In this document: positions 9,898 to 20,330 of the stretch, one piece after another
How positions within the stretch are numbered: position 1 is the first letter of the stretch
Layout: each line of letters begins with the position of its first letter
DNA from: Acanthamoeba lenticulata
Lineage: Eukaryota > Discosea > Longamoebia > Acanthamoebidae
Length of the DNA: 64,000 nt
Reading direction: 5' to 3'
Assembly (NCBI GenBank): GCA_002179805.1
Contig: NAVB01000508.1
Location: 1 to 64,000, forward strand
Notes under the pieces: model-generated
The model's input: only the letters and a program-made list of their open reading frames with translations
Database searches by the model: none
What the model was told of the DNA's origin: nothing
Translations under genes and position numbers: made by a program

Positions 9898-12004
9898 TCA
9901 ATCCAACGGATCAGCACCAAAGGCGGCCAGCTGGGCCTGGATCTCTTGGCGGAGGGTCTTGCCCTGAATGACTCGCCTGCGCCCGTCCAGGTACGCCATC
10001 GCCTCTGTTGTTGTTGTTGTTGTGGAATTGGTCGTACATTTCATGGGCCAGGAAGGGAGAGCGAACTGTACCGGAGTAGGCCGTAGGCACCACGCGGCGT
10101 TGGTTGCTCGAGGCCTTGAAGTTGAAGTGGAACACGTTGCTGGGCTCGAACTGACTCCCGAAATCGCCCACGTTTGCCTGTACTCGGACCTGCACCAGCG
10201 GGAAGCTCTGCATGCCAAGCGTTTTTTAAAAAACGAAGGGACCTGAGGACCAACGGCATTGGTGGCGCACGCACCTCTGGCGCGGCGGCGCTGGTGTTTT
10301 TCTTCTTCCTCGACGTGGCTTCCGCCTCGTAGTCGAGTGTGGAGGTGGAGGTGTACACGACCTGGCTCTCGAGCGTCAGCACCGAGCCTTTGGCCGGACG
10401 CGTGGAGCACGTGTGAGTATATGTTCACGCGATAAGGCGTTCGGTTTTGGTTTGTACCGATGTGGACGGGGCGCAGGAAGGACACGTCGTCCATCGACAA
10501 GAAGCTGGGCATCGCCCCGGTAAAGAGGCCTGCACGACAACAACGTCGCGTCGTTGGCGATCAACACCGGTGACACATACCCATCAAGGGCCAAATTTGG
10601 AGGCGCACCGCAGGTCACGTGGGCCAGCTCAAAGGCCTGGCGCATGAGGAAGCCACCGAAGATGTTGCCGTGGATGTTGCGGTTCTGTGGACGTGGGTCG
10701 AGGAGATGAGCTCCTAACCATCATCATCATCATCCTCACCAATGAACCTTCTTGCGGAAGGCTTGGTGACGCACCTGGGGATGGGTCCACTGCGTGGACG
10801 ATCGGCAGGTCTCGGCCATCGCCACCTCGTTTGGCTGCTGCGCCGAACCTGTGTATGCGAGGCGTGTGAGCGCGCATGAGCGAGCGGTCGAGCGCGGCGC
10901 CTTTCGTTTGGTCCTTCATGTCGCACCGTGGTGCATCTGGCGCGAGAACATCTCGTGGATGATCTTGATCTCTTCGGCCTTGGGCGGCTGGATGAGCAGC
11001 GAATTGGCTGCAGCCTCTTTCCTGTTGATGACACATATTTAAAATTCAATTTAAAAATAAATTAATAAAAATAAATTAATACTCAAGTAGGAAATGGAGA
11101 GCCGAACCTGCGAGCAGCGTTGGACGCGCCTTGCTCGTAGTGCTGCTGCTCCAGGGGCGACACCGGGGCGAGCGGCGGCAGCGGGAAGGCCTCGTTGACA
11201 CCGGGCCGACGCGCCACCATCACAAAGTAGGCCACCAGGTGCGGAACCACCTCTTCCTGGCCGCCCTCCGCGCCTTGGCCGACGACGACGGACGACACCT
11301 CGACGCGCACTTCGCAGGACGACTTGCCGACCCACGTCGTCATCCCTGCGGCGCCAAATGTGAGCAAACGGCACAAGCCAGCCGGTGGCGAGGCCGGAGG
11401 CCAGGAGGACTCAGACGACGGACCCCGGAACCGGAGATCGCGCTCAATGTTGATGGGGTTGAGCAACATGATGCGGTCGCAGGAGGCCGTGACGATGGTG
11501 GGCACCTCGAGGCCCTCCCGGCGGCGTTGCTCAAGCTGCGCCACCCGCGGCGTGCCCAGCGCATGTGCATAGCCCACGCGCGCTGCCAACAACCAAGGCA
11601 AAAGCCCAGCGCGTGAGCATGGAGACAGACACAAGAAGAGGCGCTTGCGGTGTTACCAGCCAGCGTGTCGAGTTCCTCGAGGACGAGGCCGAGGCGGATC
11701 TTGCCGGAGCTGTTGACAAACGCCTCCTGGAGGCTCGGGTCCGAGCTGAAGCGGAGGACGCGCTCCACGAGCGAGTCCTTGGGTCGCTTGGCCGGCCCCG
11801 GCCCGCCGGTGCTGGCGCTCCGCCGGGCGCTGGCCAGCGGGCCTGCGTTCGACGAGACATGACGTGGAGGGCCAAGATTAAAACGTAAACAAAAGGTGGG
11901 TGAAGTGGCCCGAACGCGTTCATACCCAGCAGAGGTCGTGCGGTCGAGGTCAGTGCAGAGGAGCACAGCAGGCGTGGTGTCAAGCCAGTGCTAATGCGCC
12001 TCAT
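9898..12004 (-). CDS. ACOT9: mitochondrial acyl-CoA thioesterase, ACOT9 type (double hotdog)
   Basis: Hydrolyses acyl-CoA to fatty acid and CoA in the mitochondrial matrix. The first exon from 12004 (MRRISTGLTPRLLCSSALTS) is a mitochondrial presequence, spliced to a segment ending RLGLVLEELDTLAG. First hotdog: MTTWVGKSSCEVRVEVSS and PHLVAYFVMVARRPG. A linker exon reads KEAAANSLLIQPPKAEEIKI. Second hotdog: NIHGNIFGGFLMRQAFELAH, the family signature with its HGNIFGG turn, then FLRPVHIG and LTLESQVVYTS, and a final exon ending FGADPLD at 9898. At least eight exons. Two hotdog units in one chain and the NIHGNIFGG motif separate it from ACOT7/13 types. Substrate chain length cannot be read. Confidence 0.88.
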
Positions 12005-12217
12005 ATTGGCTGGATTGAGTGGACAACAAGAAGTCGAGCTTGAAAGATTGACTGCGTTGTTGTACGGGCATTTCAAGTCAAGGGGCTCTGTGTGGACGAG
12101 CCGACGTTCCGCCTATCTGAAACTCTCCTTCCTCCGGTTGAGTTTATGTCGTTTCGTTTTTGTTTTCAAAACGTTTTTGTATTTTGCATTTTTCTTGCCT
12201 TTTTGGACACGTCGCCT

Positions 12218-12948
12218 CTACAGCTTGTTGTAGAGGTCCTTGGCGTAGTTGAGCGACTCTTGGACCTTGGAGTGCTGCTGCTGCACCATGCTCTTGGCAT
12301 CCTGCGACAGCGAGGCATCATTGGCGGCGTCGGCAAAGTACTTCTCTGCCACCGTCTCGCCATTGACAACCTCGGACACGATGGCCTGGAGATGATACAG
12401 ACACGTTGAGGAGGCGGAACAACACAAGCGCCAGCGAAAGAGGGCGGACGAGGAAAGGCAAGACGAACCTTGTCGCTCACAGTGAGGGCCGACTTGAGGC
12501 TGACCCAGTCTCGGTGCATCATGCCCAAGGTCGACCCAGAGGTCTCAGGGGCACCCCCAAGCCTGCTCGCGGCAGCGTTAGAGCCTGCCGTGATTGGGCC
12601 AAGAGCTGGGCTGGTACGCACTTTTGGACGTGTTGCTGCAGGTCCTGGCTGAACTTCTCCCGTTGCTGGGCGTACTCCTGGAAGGTCTTCTTGATGTTGG
12701 CATCCTTCACGTGATCTGCAGCAGTCTTGAATCCTGTAGCGGCCGCATGTAGTGAGGCCTCTGGTGGACGAACACCGACTTCATCTCACGAACGCACCCT
12801 CTTTGCTGTCCTTGGCGGTCTCGATGAGCGTGTTAAGCGTGCCGACCGGGGAGCTGCTGGTGGTGTTCAAGAAGCGGGCACTAAGGGCGATCGTGGCCTG
12901 CTGCGGGCGGACAAGCGAGATGGTGCGGGTAAAGACGCGGCGCTGCAT
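12218..12948 (-). CDS. DUF2383 / PA2169-family four-helix protein with mitochondrial presequence
   Basis: Exons: 12948-12798, then about 12737-12625, 12562-12470 and a last exon ending at 12218. The N-terminus MQRRVFTRTISLVRPQQ through ALSARFLNTTSSS is a strong mitochondrial targeting peptide. The mature part follows the bacterial DUF2383 family along its length: TLNTLIETAKDSKEGFKTAA, QQREKFSQDLQQHVQK, LGGAPETSGSTLGMMHRDW, SLKSALT, then a last helix pair with GETVAEKYFADAAN. The bacterial family is a predicted ferritin-like four-helix bundle, often stress-linked, of unknown chemistry. A spliced, organelle-targeted copy suggests old transfer from bacteria, or from the mitochondrial ancestor, followed by domestication. 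The ECERGED-like segment of bacterial proteins appears here as VVNGETVA, so possible metal ligands are only partly kept. Confidence 0.82.
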
Positions 12949-13534
12949 GGTTCTGGTTGTGAGAAAGAAGGAGCGGTTTGGTGGCTAGGCGGTTGTTGAG
13001 TTGATGTTTATGTTGGTTTTTTGTGGCTCGGCCGGTACGGTTTTAAAGGGCAGCGCCAGGTCATGTGTACGCACCGGTGTAGCGTACAGGAGCGATCACT
13101 GGTCTGGTTTCCTGCCCCAACCGCTCCGCTTTTCCACCGGTCCTCGATCGTCCCTGATCAACCACGCCTCGCTCGTCAAGCGCCCTAACGGACGCATCGA
13201 AGCGAAGCCTTGAGCATGCGTTGATACCACAGAAGGGAATGTTGGGACATACCTTGTCGGACATGTCCCGGTAAGATGTCGACAGTTTGATATAGTTGTA
13301 ATTTCATCGGAAATGACTGGCCAACATGTAAGAAAGTTCGGAGTTGTTGTGCCGATGAGATTTCTAATGAATAGACCACTGCACACCGCTGCCTAGCTGC
13401 TGCCCAATCAATCAAGGCCCACTCAGACCAATCACCCTTCTGGTACACTCCGAAACCTCAGATATAAAGACCAGGAGCAAGTGCTGTATCTTCATCAACC
13501 AACACACACAACACACAAGACTCAGTCATCTACA
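12949..13534. other. divergent intergenic region
   Basis: Lies between the DUF2383 gene (minus) and the 13.5-kb secreted-protein gene (plus). A TATA box serves the right-hand gene. No coding signal seen in the middle. Confidence 0.5.
13463..13469 (+). promoter_or_regulatory. TATA box, secreted-protein gene
   Basis: TATAAAG, 66 bases before the ATG at 13535, with a CA-rich leader between. Spacing fits a start site near 13493. Confidence 0.6.
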
Positions 13535-14284
13535 ATGAACAAGCTGCTTATTGCCCTCTTCGGCCTTCTCGCGCTCGCCTCGGTGGCCCTGGCCCAGACC
13601 GAATCCGCCCGGTGGACCTCCAGGCTCAACGTGACCGCCTCGAGCGACGGCGCCATCCGCTTCATCGTCCTCGATGACAACCGCAAGACCTTCACCTACC
13701 AGCTCACCAGCATCCAGGAGATTGTCCCTGGCGCCGGCCCGGTCCGCTCGCTCAACTCCTTCAACCAGGCTTCCTTCAACCCCTCGAGCAGCACTGGCGG
13801 CATCAGCGGCTCCACCGGCCAGGTGACCCTTGCTGGCAACACCAACAACGTCATTGGCACCATCAGCAACGAGACCTACCCGTCCTCCTTCACCACCAAC
13901 GTCTACATCTTCTCCAACGACACCACGGTCACCCTGTTCGGCAAGGACTACACTGTCGGCTCGGGCTCGGCTTACATCACCGTCGACCTCACCTGGCCGG
14001 TCAACAGCACCGACAACACCCTGACCTTCTCCAGCTCCATCGCCACCCCCGGCAAGAAGGGCACCTCCGGCTCGACCGTTGAGCTCTACGATGGCGCCAC
14101 GCTCACCTACCTGGCCCCGTCCGGCGCTACGTTCGCCCCCTCGTGGGTTGATTCCAACCTCAACCTCCAGGTTGCTCGGAACGCGAGCGCCAACACCCAG
14201 TATGCCTTCCTCTTCAACGTTGAGGCTGTCAGCCAGCCCTCGTCGGCCTCCGTCCTCTCGTCCTTCCTCTCTTTCCTCTTCTAA
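13535..14284 (+). CDS. secreted protein of unknown function
   Basis: Single exon, 249 residues. Signal peptide NKLLIALFGLLALASVALA. The rest is Ser/Thr/Asn-rich with alternating hydrophobic strands, several NxS/T sites (NVTASS, SNETYP, SNDTTV, VNSTDN, ARNASA) and no cysteines, suggesting a glycosylated beta-sandwich. The C-terminus ends in a short hydrophobic tail (SVLSSFLSFLF) after a Ser/Pro-rich patch, which could be a GPI-attachment signal but is short for one. Codon bias is as strong as in the CBM49 lectin, implying high expression. I do not recognise the family; a cyst-wall or surface role is only suggested by bias and neighbours. Confidence 0.8.
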   Translation: MNKLLIALFGLLALASVALAQTESARWTSRLNVTASSDGAIRFIVLDDNRKTFTYQLTSIQEIVPGAGPVRSLNSFNQASFNPSSSTGGISGSTGQVTLAGNTNNVIGTISNETYPSSFTTNVYIFSNDTTVTLFGKDYTVGSGSAYITVDLTWPVNSTDNTLTFSSSIATPGKKGTSGSTVELYDGATLTYLAPSGATFAPSWVDSNLNLQVARNASANTQYAFLFNVEAVSQPSSASVLSSFLSFLF

Positions 14285-14473
14285 AGAGAAGAAGAAGAAG
14301 AGCTTCCACTTGCCACCACACTCCCGGAGACGATGCAGATCAGCTTGTTCTCCTTTTAGAATCTTCCTTTAGTATCATACACTCATGTTTCGTGTAACCC
14401 CACACGATAAATTTTATATTAAAATACTTTAAAAATGACTTCCCTGGCGTTGGCGTGTCGCTCTATGTTTGAG

Positions 14474-14776
14474 GCCTTCCAAAAGGAAGAGGCGATTTTT
14501 CAACAAAAGATCAACTCTTGCCGCCAAAGGCGGTTTGTGCTTGGGTTCCGTCAGGCTCAAAAGGAACTGCAAGCACCGGGTCAATCTTGGTCTGGCCAAA
14601 GAAAAAGCTCCGTTCACCGCTACAGCCAGCTGATCGTTGAGGCGTAGGCCCTGTGCGCGAAAGCGAATCGGACCATAAATGGGCTGCCGTCGCCAAAACC
14701 GTATTTTTTGAGAAGACAACCGCCTCAGCCTGATTTTCGAATCGGGGAACAGCACGCCTCACTCCTTGTGAGTGAG
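14474..14776 (+). ncRNA. candidate structured RNA or decayed coding segment
   Basis: Consecutive helices: 14476-14480 with 14485-14489 (loop AAAA); 14521-14525 with 14529-14533 (loop AAA); 14537-14543 with 14570-14576 (7 bp), enclosing 14545-14549 with 14563-14567; 14656-14658 with 14663-14665 (GAAA tetraloop); 14758-14764 with 14770-14776 (7 bp). GAAA and A-rich loops favour the plus strand. On the minus strand the same bases include protein-like stretches in two frames (LRLNDQLAVAVNGAF, and after a shift FGQTKIDPVLAVPFEPDGTQ), so a degraded gene is the main alternative. Single helices of this size are expected by chance; their clustering is the only signal. Confidence 0.25.
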
Positions 14777-14972
14777 TCCGATAAGGGTATTGGCACGTCG
14801 TTGATCATGGTCTCCACCCAAACCCTTTGGCAACGCGGAACAAGTACGCAACCACGGCTTCACCTCTCCTGGACACAAGTACGCAAACGCTACCCCACTT
14901 GGATCATTCCACTCAAAACACTTGCTCACCAACACACACCCTCGAGCCCGTAGCTTGACCATCACAACAACC

Positions 14973-16905
14973 ATGGGCAACGAGACCTCAGCCTCCTTCT
15001 GGAAACAGCCCGCCATCAATGGTTAGCCATTCTAGCCCACAGTCCGTCAACAAGCCCTCTCCTCACCTCGTGTTCTGTTGTGTTCAGACCTCGTCAAGTA
15101 TGATGGCGGAGCGAAGGGCCGCTACGCCAACTGCCCTCAGACGACCCAGCACGCTAAGCTGGCAGCAGAACTGAGCAAAAAGGGCATGCTGAAAGGTAAC
15201 TCCAGCATGACACGTGCCAAGGCAGCTATGTGCTTACCATGACCACATTCAGTTCAAAAGCGCATCTTGGCCGAGTACCCCTACCTGAGCTCTGTCCAGG
15301 AGTCGATGGTGGTTTGTGACAACAGACTGCAAGATTGTCCCATTGTCTATGTGAACGACGAGTTCGAGAAGCTGACGTACGACCAAAACCACTTGACAAC
15401 GAATGACTAAACCACTTTGGTCGCTGACTCTCGACTGTTCTCCACAGGCTCTACCCCAAGGAGGAAATTCTTGGGCGCAACTGCCGCTTCTTGCAGGGCA
15501 AATACACCAACAAGGAGACTGTTAAGAAGATTCGCCATGCTGTGGACAACGGCCTGCCTCTTGACGTCGAGCTCTTTAACTATCGCAAGGACGGCACTGG
15601 TACGTTGGAGTGGTGTGTCCGCATGACTGGGTTCTTCGCCGTTCCTCACAAAACGAGAACGCAGGCTTCTGGAACAACTTCTTGATGCTGCCGATCCACA
15701 AATCCAAGGGGTCAAAGATCGTGACGCACTTTATCGCCATCCAGAAGGACATTTCGGTTGTGAAGAAGGACACCAACGTGCAACAGTGGACTTCACCGGA
15801 ATGCGCCATGTACGTTGGTTTTCCTCTGGTGCCGCTTCCTGAAACGGGGATGTGTCTCACCACCGCACAAACGCCAGTTGGTTCGACTACCTGCACCTCA
15901 ACAAGTACTCTGACCTGATGGTGGAGAACGATATCGATGGCAAGACCTTGCTTAGCTTGAACGATGAGGACCTCGCCCACCTGGGTATCGATGAGGTTCG
16001 GGACAACCTTATCGCCCCTTATGTGGTTCCTTGTTCTCACGCAAACCTCGACCTGGCAGAGCAAGGATCGCGACTTCTTGTTGCGGTGCCTGGTCAAGCT
16101 GCAGAAGACACCGGACGCCGCTTACCAGTTTATTGAAGTTCCCAACGTCGAGTACGTTGCTGACGCCCAAACACTCCCTTGTAAAAGAAGGCGTTGGCTC
16201 ACTGAGAGCCTCGCAGGGGAACCTACGAGGGGGCTGTCGACGAGGTGTGCCTGTCGGCTCCACAGAACCAGAACATATGGCGCAAGGAGGGCGAGAAGGA
16301 CGGTAAGATGGCCGTCAAGTGCTACTACAAGGATGAGATCGTTATCTTCCGCGGAGAGAGCATGAAGTGGACGCAGATCAACAAGCTCATCGAGGGCACC
16401 TGGCACCTGCCCATGAAGATCAAGCTCATCAACGCCGAGGAGCAGAAGGTCCCCATTCGGAACGTGACCGACTGGAAGAAGGCCCTCAAGGAGAGCCTGG
16501 GCAACGTGCGGCTGCACTTGACCAAGAAGCTAAGGGAGATTCCCGACTACACGACCAGGATCCTCGATTCCCTGTCTCTGGTGGTCATCGTGACCGACTG
16601 GGACGGCGTCATATTGTTCGCCAACAAGGCCGTCAAGGCCGTGTTGTCCAGAGACCGCGATCTTCTCCTCCACCGCCCGAGCTCTGACGTATGCGATTCC
16701 TCTTCTTCGCTTTTGTGTCGTCCTGCTGCTCAACCGAAGACCTGGACCCGCGCAGATCTTGCCTGACCTCGAGTTGGCTGTTTCCAACGAGTGGAAGCAA
16801 GGCGAAGCGCTAGGCAAGAAGCAGAAGAAGACTGCAGTCAACTACACCGTCTCCTTGTACGAGGATACCATGTACATGATCCAGGCTGTACCACAACAAC
16901 AGTAG
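14973..16905 (+). CDS. LOV-SAM-PB1-PAS protein, candidate blue-light receptor
   Basis: Nine exons keep frame (14973-15021, 15088-15195, 15253-15376, 15448-15599, 15665-15809, 15878-15995, 16060-16151, 16217-16688, 16756-16905): 469 residues. It starts MGNETS, a consensus for N-myristoylation. Residues about 70-190 are a LOV domain with ILGRNCRFLQG, Cys106 being the flavin-adduct cysteine, plus VELFNYRKDGTGFWNN and HFIAIQKDIS. SAM domain about 193-260 (WFDYLHLNKYSDLMVENDID, LAHLGIDE). PB1 domain about 293-370, opening KMAVKCYYKDEIVIFRGES. A second PAS domain ends the protein (ILDSLSLVVIVTDWDG). All residues diagnostic for flavin photochemistry in the LOV core are present. Light-controlled self-assembly through SAM/PB1, perhaps at a membrane, is an inference; no output enzyme is in the chain. 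Confidence 0.88.
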
Positions 16906-17056
16906 CAGCGACGCACAAACACTGTTTGAATCAAGTACTTCATACCCACCAAGTCGCGTAGTGTACAGTCTCGAGACGCAATAAGTAAAAGAAATAAAAT
17001 AAAATAAAATAAAAAACACGAAATAAAGCAAAAAAGTAGAAAGCAAGAAGAGCTCT

Positions 17057-18683
17057 TCATGCTGTTGTGGTGTCGATGACGGGTTCGGCCGTTTCGTCAT
17101 CGTGCTCCTGGCCGTTGGGTGCGAGCTGCTGCTGGAGGGCGCTCTCGGGTGACTGTGGCAGTTTCTTTACGCGCGCCTTGAGCCGTTCGAGCTCGGCCTG
17201 CTCGGCTTCTGACGCGGCGGCCCAGAGGGAGGCCTTGGCCTTCTTCATCTTGCGCAGAAGGCGCTCGCCCTGGTCTCGGTAGCGCATCTTGCAGGCGATC
17301 CTAAGGAGCGTCATGTAGGTCTCCCGGTTGGGCCGCAGCTTCATGTGCTCCTCGAACACGACAAAGGCCTCTTCAAAGTCGCTCTGGCTCTCGCCATTGA
17401 GCTCATAGGCTCGGAAGAGCGAGTTGAAGATGAAAATGTTGGCCTTGAGCGATGGCATCGGCTCCCTCTCGTCGCTGGCGCTGGCACTGCTGCTGCTCTT
17501 GGACAAAAGGCGTTCAAACTCCCTCATCTGCTCGAGCACGTCCAGGACGTGCTCGAGCCGCGGCGCGCGGGCCATCTCCTGCGCCTCCTTTTGCTCGCGG
17601 GCTCGTTCGTTCAGGTTCTCCCGCTTGGGCCGCTTGCCCGCGCCGCCGTATTTCTTGCCCTCCGCCATCGCTTGCTTGTCTGGTCCAGCAACAGCAACAG
17701 CACAAGAACAAAGATGAGACGGCAAGGAGCCAAGGACGAGCGCGAGCCACACACGAAAACGCACCGAGGTTGAGCCCGACCTTGCCCTCGAGGAAGTTGT
17801 TGCCCGAAATGACGTTGATCAGCGCATCAAACAGTCGCAGGTTGGGCACTGTGTCAACGAGCATTTTGTCAGTTAATAAAAAATCGAACTAAAAATAAAT
17901 AGAAAAGAGAAGAGAAAGAAGTGACGCACCGACGCCGGCCTTCTTGAGCTGGGGGAGGACCTGCAGGGCCTCCTTGACTTCGGCCACGCTGCGGCCCTCA
18001 TTGGCCTTGAGCAACAGAGTGTAGGTGACGGCGTCAGGCCGGAGGTCCTCCCGCGAGCGCATTTCTTCGAGCAGGCGAGCGGCGCGGACGCGATCGCGCC
18101 TTGGCACGCAGGCCGAGATGAGGGCCGTGTAGGTCCATGCGTTGGGCGCGACGCCGACGGCTTTCATGCGGTCGAACACGGCGAAGCAGTCATCGGGGCG
18201 GTCGATTCGGGCCAGGGCCGCGATGAGGTCCGTGTAGCCTTCCACGCTGCCGCCACGCAGCGCTGCGATGTGGCGGAGCAGCCGCTCGCCCTCACGGCCC
18301 TTCTCACTGATGTGCTCGTGGCCTTCCCACAGAATCCGGAGCACGGCAGCGACGTGCTTGGGGTCAACCCCACCGTTGGCTCGGCGCTCGGCATCGAGCT
18401 CGGCCAGATGCGGCGTGATGTCGGTGATCACCTTCGTGGCCTCGCGGCTGCCCTTGGCGCTGGGCCTGCGCGCAGCCGCCACGCCTGCTGTGTCTTCGCC
18501 CAATGACGACGCCTGCGAGGCGAAGGCCCTCGCGCCGCGGCACGAGCTCCAGCCAAGCCTCTTGCCGCTGCTGCTACGCAGAGCGACAGAGGCGACCGTC
18601 ACAAACTCTACACAAGCCGATTAGCTTCCAATGAGCATTTGTGCAGTCGTGAATGGCTGGCTACGCACGTGAACGCCCTGCAT
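17057..18683 (-). CDS. PPR (pentatricopeptide repeat) protein, probably mitochondrial
   Basis: Exons 18602-17940, 17848-17765 and 17679-17057, plus a tiny first exon probably starting at ATG 18683 (MQGVH). The N-terminus is Arg/Ser-rich (RSSSGKRLGWSSCRGARAFA), like a mitochondrial presequence. PPR units are visible: VEGYTDLIAALARIDRPDD, PNAWTYTALISACV, PDAVTYTLLLKANE, VPNLRLFDALINVISGNNF, ANIFIFNSLFRAYE and PNRETYMTLLRIACKM. PPR proteins bind single-stranded RNA one base per repeat, usually in organelles, for processing, editing or translation. With about six to seven repeats the target cannot be predicted. The region before 18602 has no ATG in frame, hence the inferred extra exon; this border is uncertain. 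Confidence 0.82.
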
Positions 18684-18993
18684 TGTGAAAAGGAGGGAGA
18701 AGACAACTCGAGGAACGGAGCTGGCCTGAAGTCTTGCGTGCTTGATGTTGCAAAAATTCTAAGATCAGCCGCCTGCAGGACCATTCAGCAAAAAGGGAGG
18801 GAAAGAACCATGACACAGGGCAGCAAGAGGACCGGAGAAGGTTTTTGCGTTGCAGCTTGCGGTGGATAAGCGCATCTAGATTTTGGAGATGGCGCAATGT
18901 GCCCGCCTTGTGAAATGTTTTAATAATGTTTTATTAATGTTTCGGAAATGCAATTTGTTTGGAACAACAAGTACAAGGTCAGGAAGGGTCCCT
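18684..18993. other. intergenic
   Basis: 310 bases between two minus-strand genes: PPR promoter and 3' UTR of the EF-hand gene. Nothing further seen. Confidence 0.4.
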
Positions 18994-19817
18994 CTACGCG
19001 AGCATCATCTGCTTGAACTCGCTCTGGAGTGGCCCACACCAAACAATCAGAGGATGAGCTTCCATTTTTGCAAAGAGGGAGTCAGTTAGTTGTTAGAGTA
19101 GCACGTACGTAGTCGAGCTGCCCATCGCCATTCAGGTCGAGCGCCTTGAAACTGCGCTGAACTTCGTCCTCGGTGATCGAGTGACCTACGTAGGATAGAA
19201 GCGGGCACCAGCAGTCTTTGCTTTAGCAGGAAAAGATGCAGGAAGATGGATGACCGCACCCCAGGCCTTGAAGGCCTTGACCAGCTCCTCCTTGCTGAGC
19301 TTGCCGTTGCCGTCCTCGTCAAAGGCCTTGAACAGGGCGCGGAGTGCCGACTCGTTCAGCTCAGGCTGTCACCGTCAACGGACGGACAATCAAGTCTCGA
19401 GTCAGCGTCTACGTGGCACCACGCAGCCACAAGGTGAGAAGTTGAGAGGCTGCACCTTATCCTCTTCACCCTCGTTGAAGAAGTGAACGAATTCATCCTA
19501 GTCAGGAGGCAAGATGAGCGTCTTCATCTCGCTACAGTAATCAAAGGGCTCCGACGTACGAAATCGATGTACTGGTTACCATCCTTATCGCACTTCTTGA
19601 AAGCCGCATGAACTTCCTTGTCTGAGGACTCGCCGCTGCTCAGCCCGTTGAAAAGTTACGAAAAAACGTCAAAACACAGTTGATAATTGAGATGAGAAAG
19701 GGTAAGAAAGAAATCGTACAAGGCACGGAAGGCTTTGGCAAACTCCTCCAACGAGAGCTTGCCGTCGCCGTTCTCGTCAAATTGATCAAACACCTCGCGC
19801 AGCTCGTCAGCGGACAT
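18994..19817 (-). CDS. calmodulin-like four EF-hand protein
   Basis: Start ATG at 19817 (MSADELREVFDQFDENGDG). Five or more short exons. Four calcium loops: DENGDGKLSLEE, DKDGNQYIDFDE (split by an intron), DEDGNGKLSKEE and DLNGDGQLDYSE. Loops 1, 3 and 4 have Asp/Asn at positions 1, 3 and 5 and Glu at 12; loop 2 also conforms, so all four should bind calcium. The last exon ends SEFKQMMLA. Calmodulin-type domain order, but divergent from true calmodulin and with no myristoylation site, so a specialised calcium sensor. Exon borders cut inside EF-hands 2 and 4. Confidence 0.85.
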
Positions 19818-20330
19818 CTTTTTTGGCCTGGTGTAGTGGTGGCAGCGGAACTGAAACTGGGAGCTTCCTTGTCGGTTACCGCCACCTCGACATGACGTCA
19901 GCAGGCTCCAGAAAGCGTGATCAATACCGAAATGTTTCAGAGTTGTTAGAAATGGCTTGTGCCTTTGACGAATATGAACTGAACAAAACCCCACCTTAAG
20001 CAGCGATCGGCCTTGGCACCGTTGCTGTTTACGCGGCGAGTTTTGAACGCCGTAACTTGGCCATCTCCTCCGCGCTCTCATCGGTCTCTCAGCGACAGGA
20101 AGGATCTTGAGTGTGTGGAGCTAGCGTAGGTCCGGACACCGCTTATCCACCAATGAGCCGCCCTGTGTGCACGACCCCGCAATTGCTTGAGCGCACGGTC
20201 GGCTCGCCAATATGGAGGCAACCGCATCGAGACGACCGGGGGGCTCCACTACAAATACGGCCCACTTGCCAGTACGTATTTCAGTATCAACCCACACCGT
20301 CTGTACACTACTCCCCCTCTCTTAAAAGCC
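19818..20330. other. divergent promoter region, EF-hand / CBM49-esterase
   Basis: About 510 bases. A TACAAATA element near 20251 lies 80 bases before the esterase ATG. The AAAAGCC just before that ATG is too close to act as its TATA box. No gene seen. Confidence 0.4.

Noticed and set aside
20320..20328. TTAAAAGCC before the CBM49-esterase ATG as a TATA box
   Set aside because: It ends two bases before the start codon, too close for a promoter; TACAAATA near 20251 is better placed.
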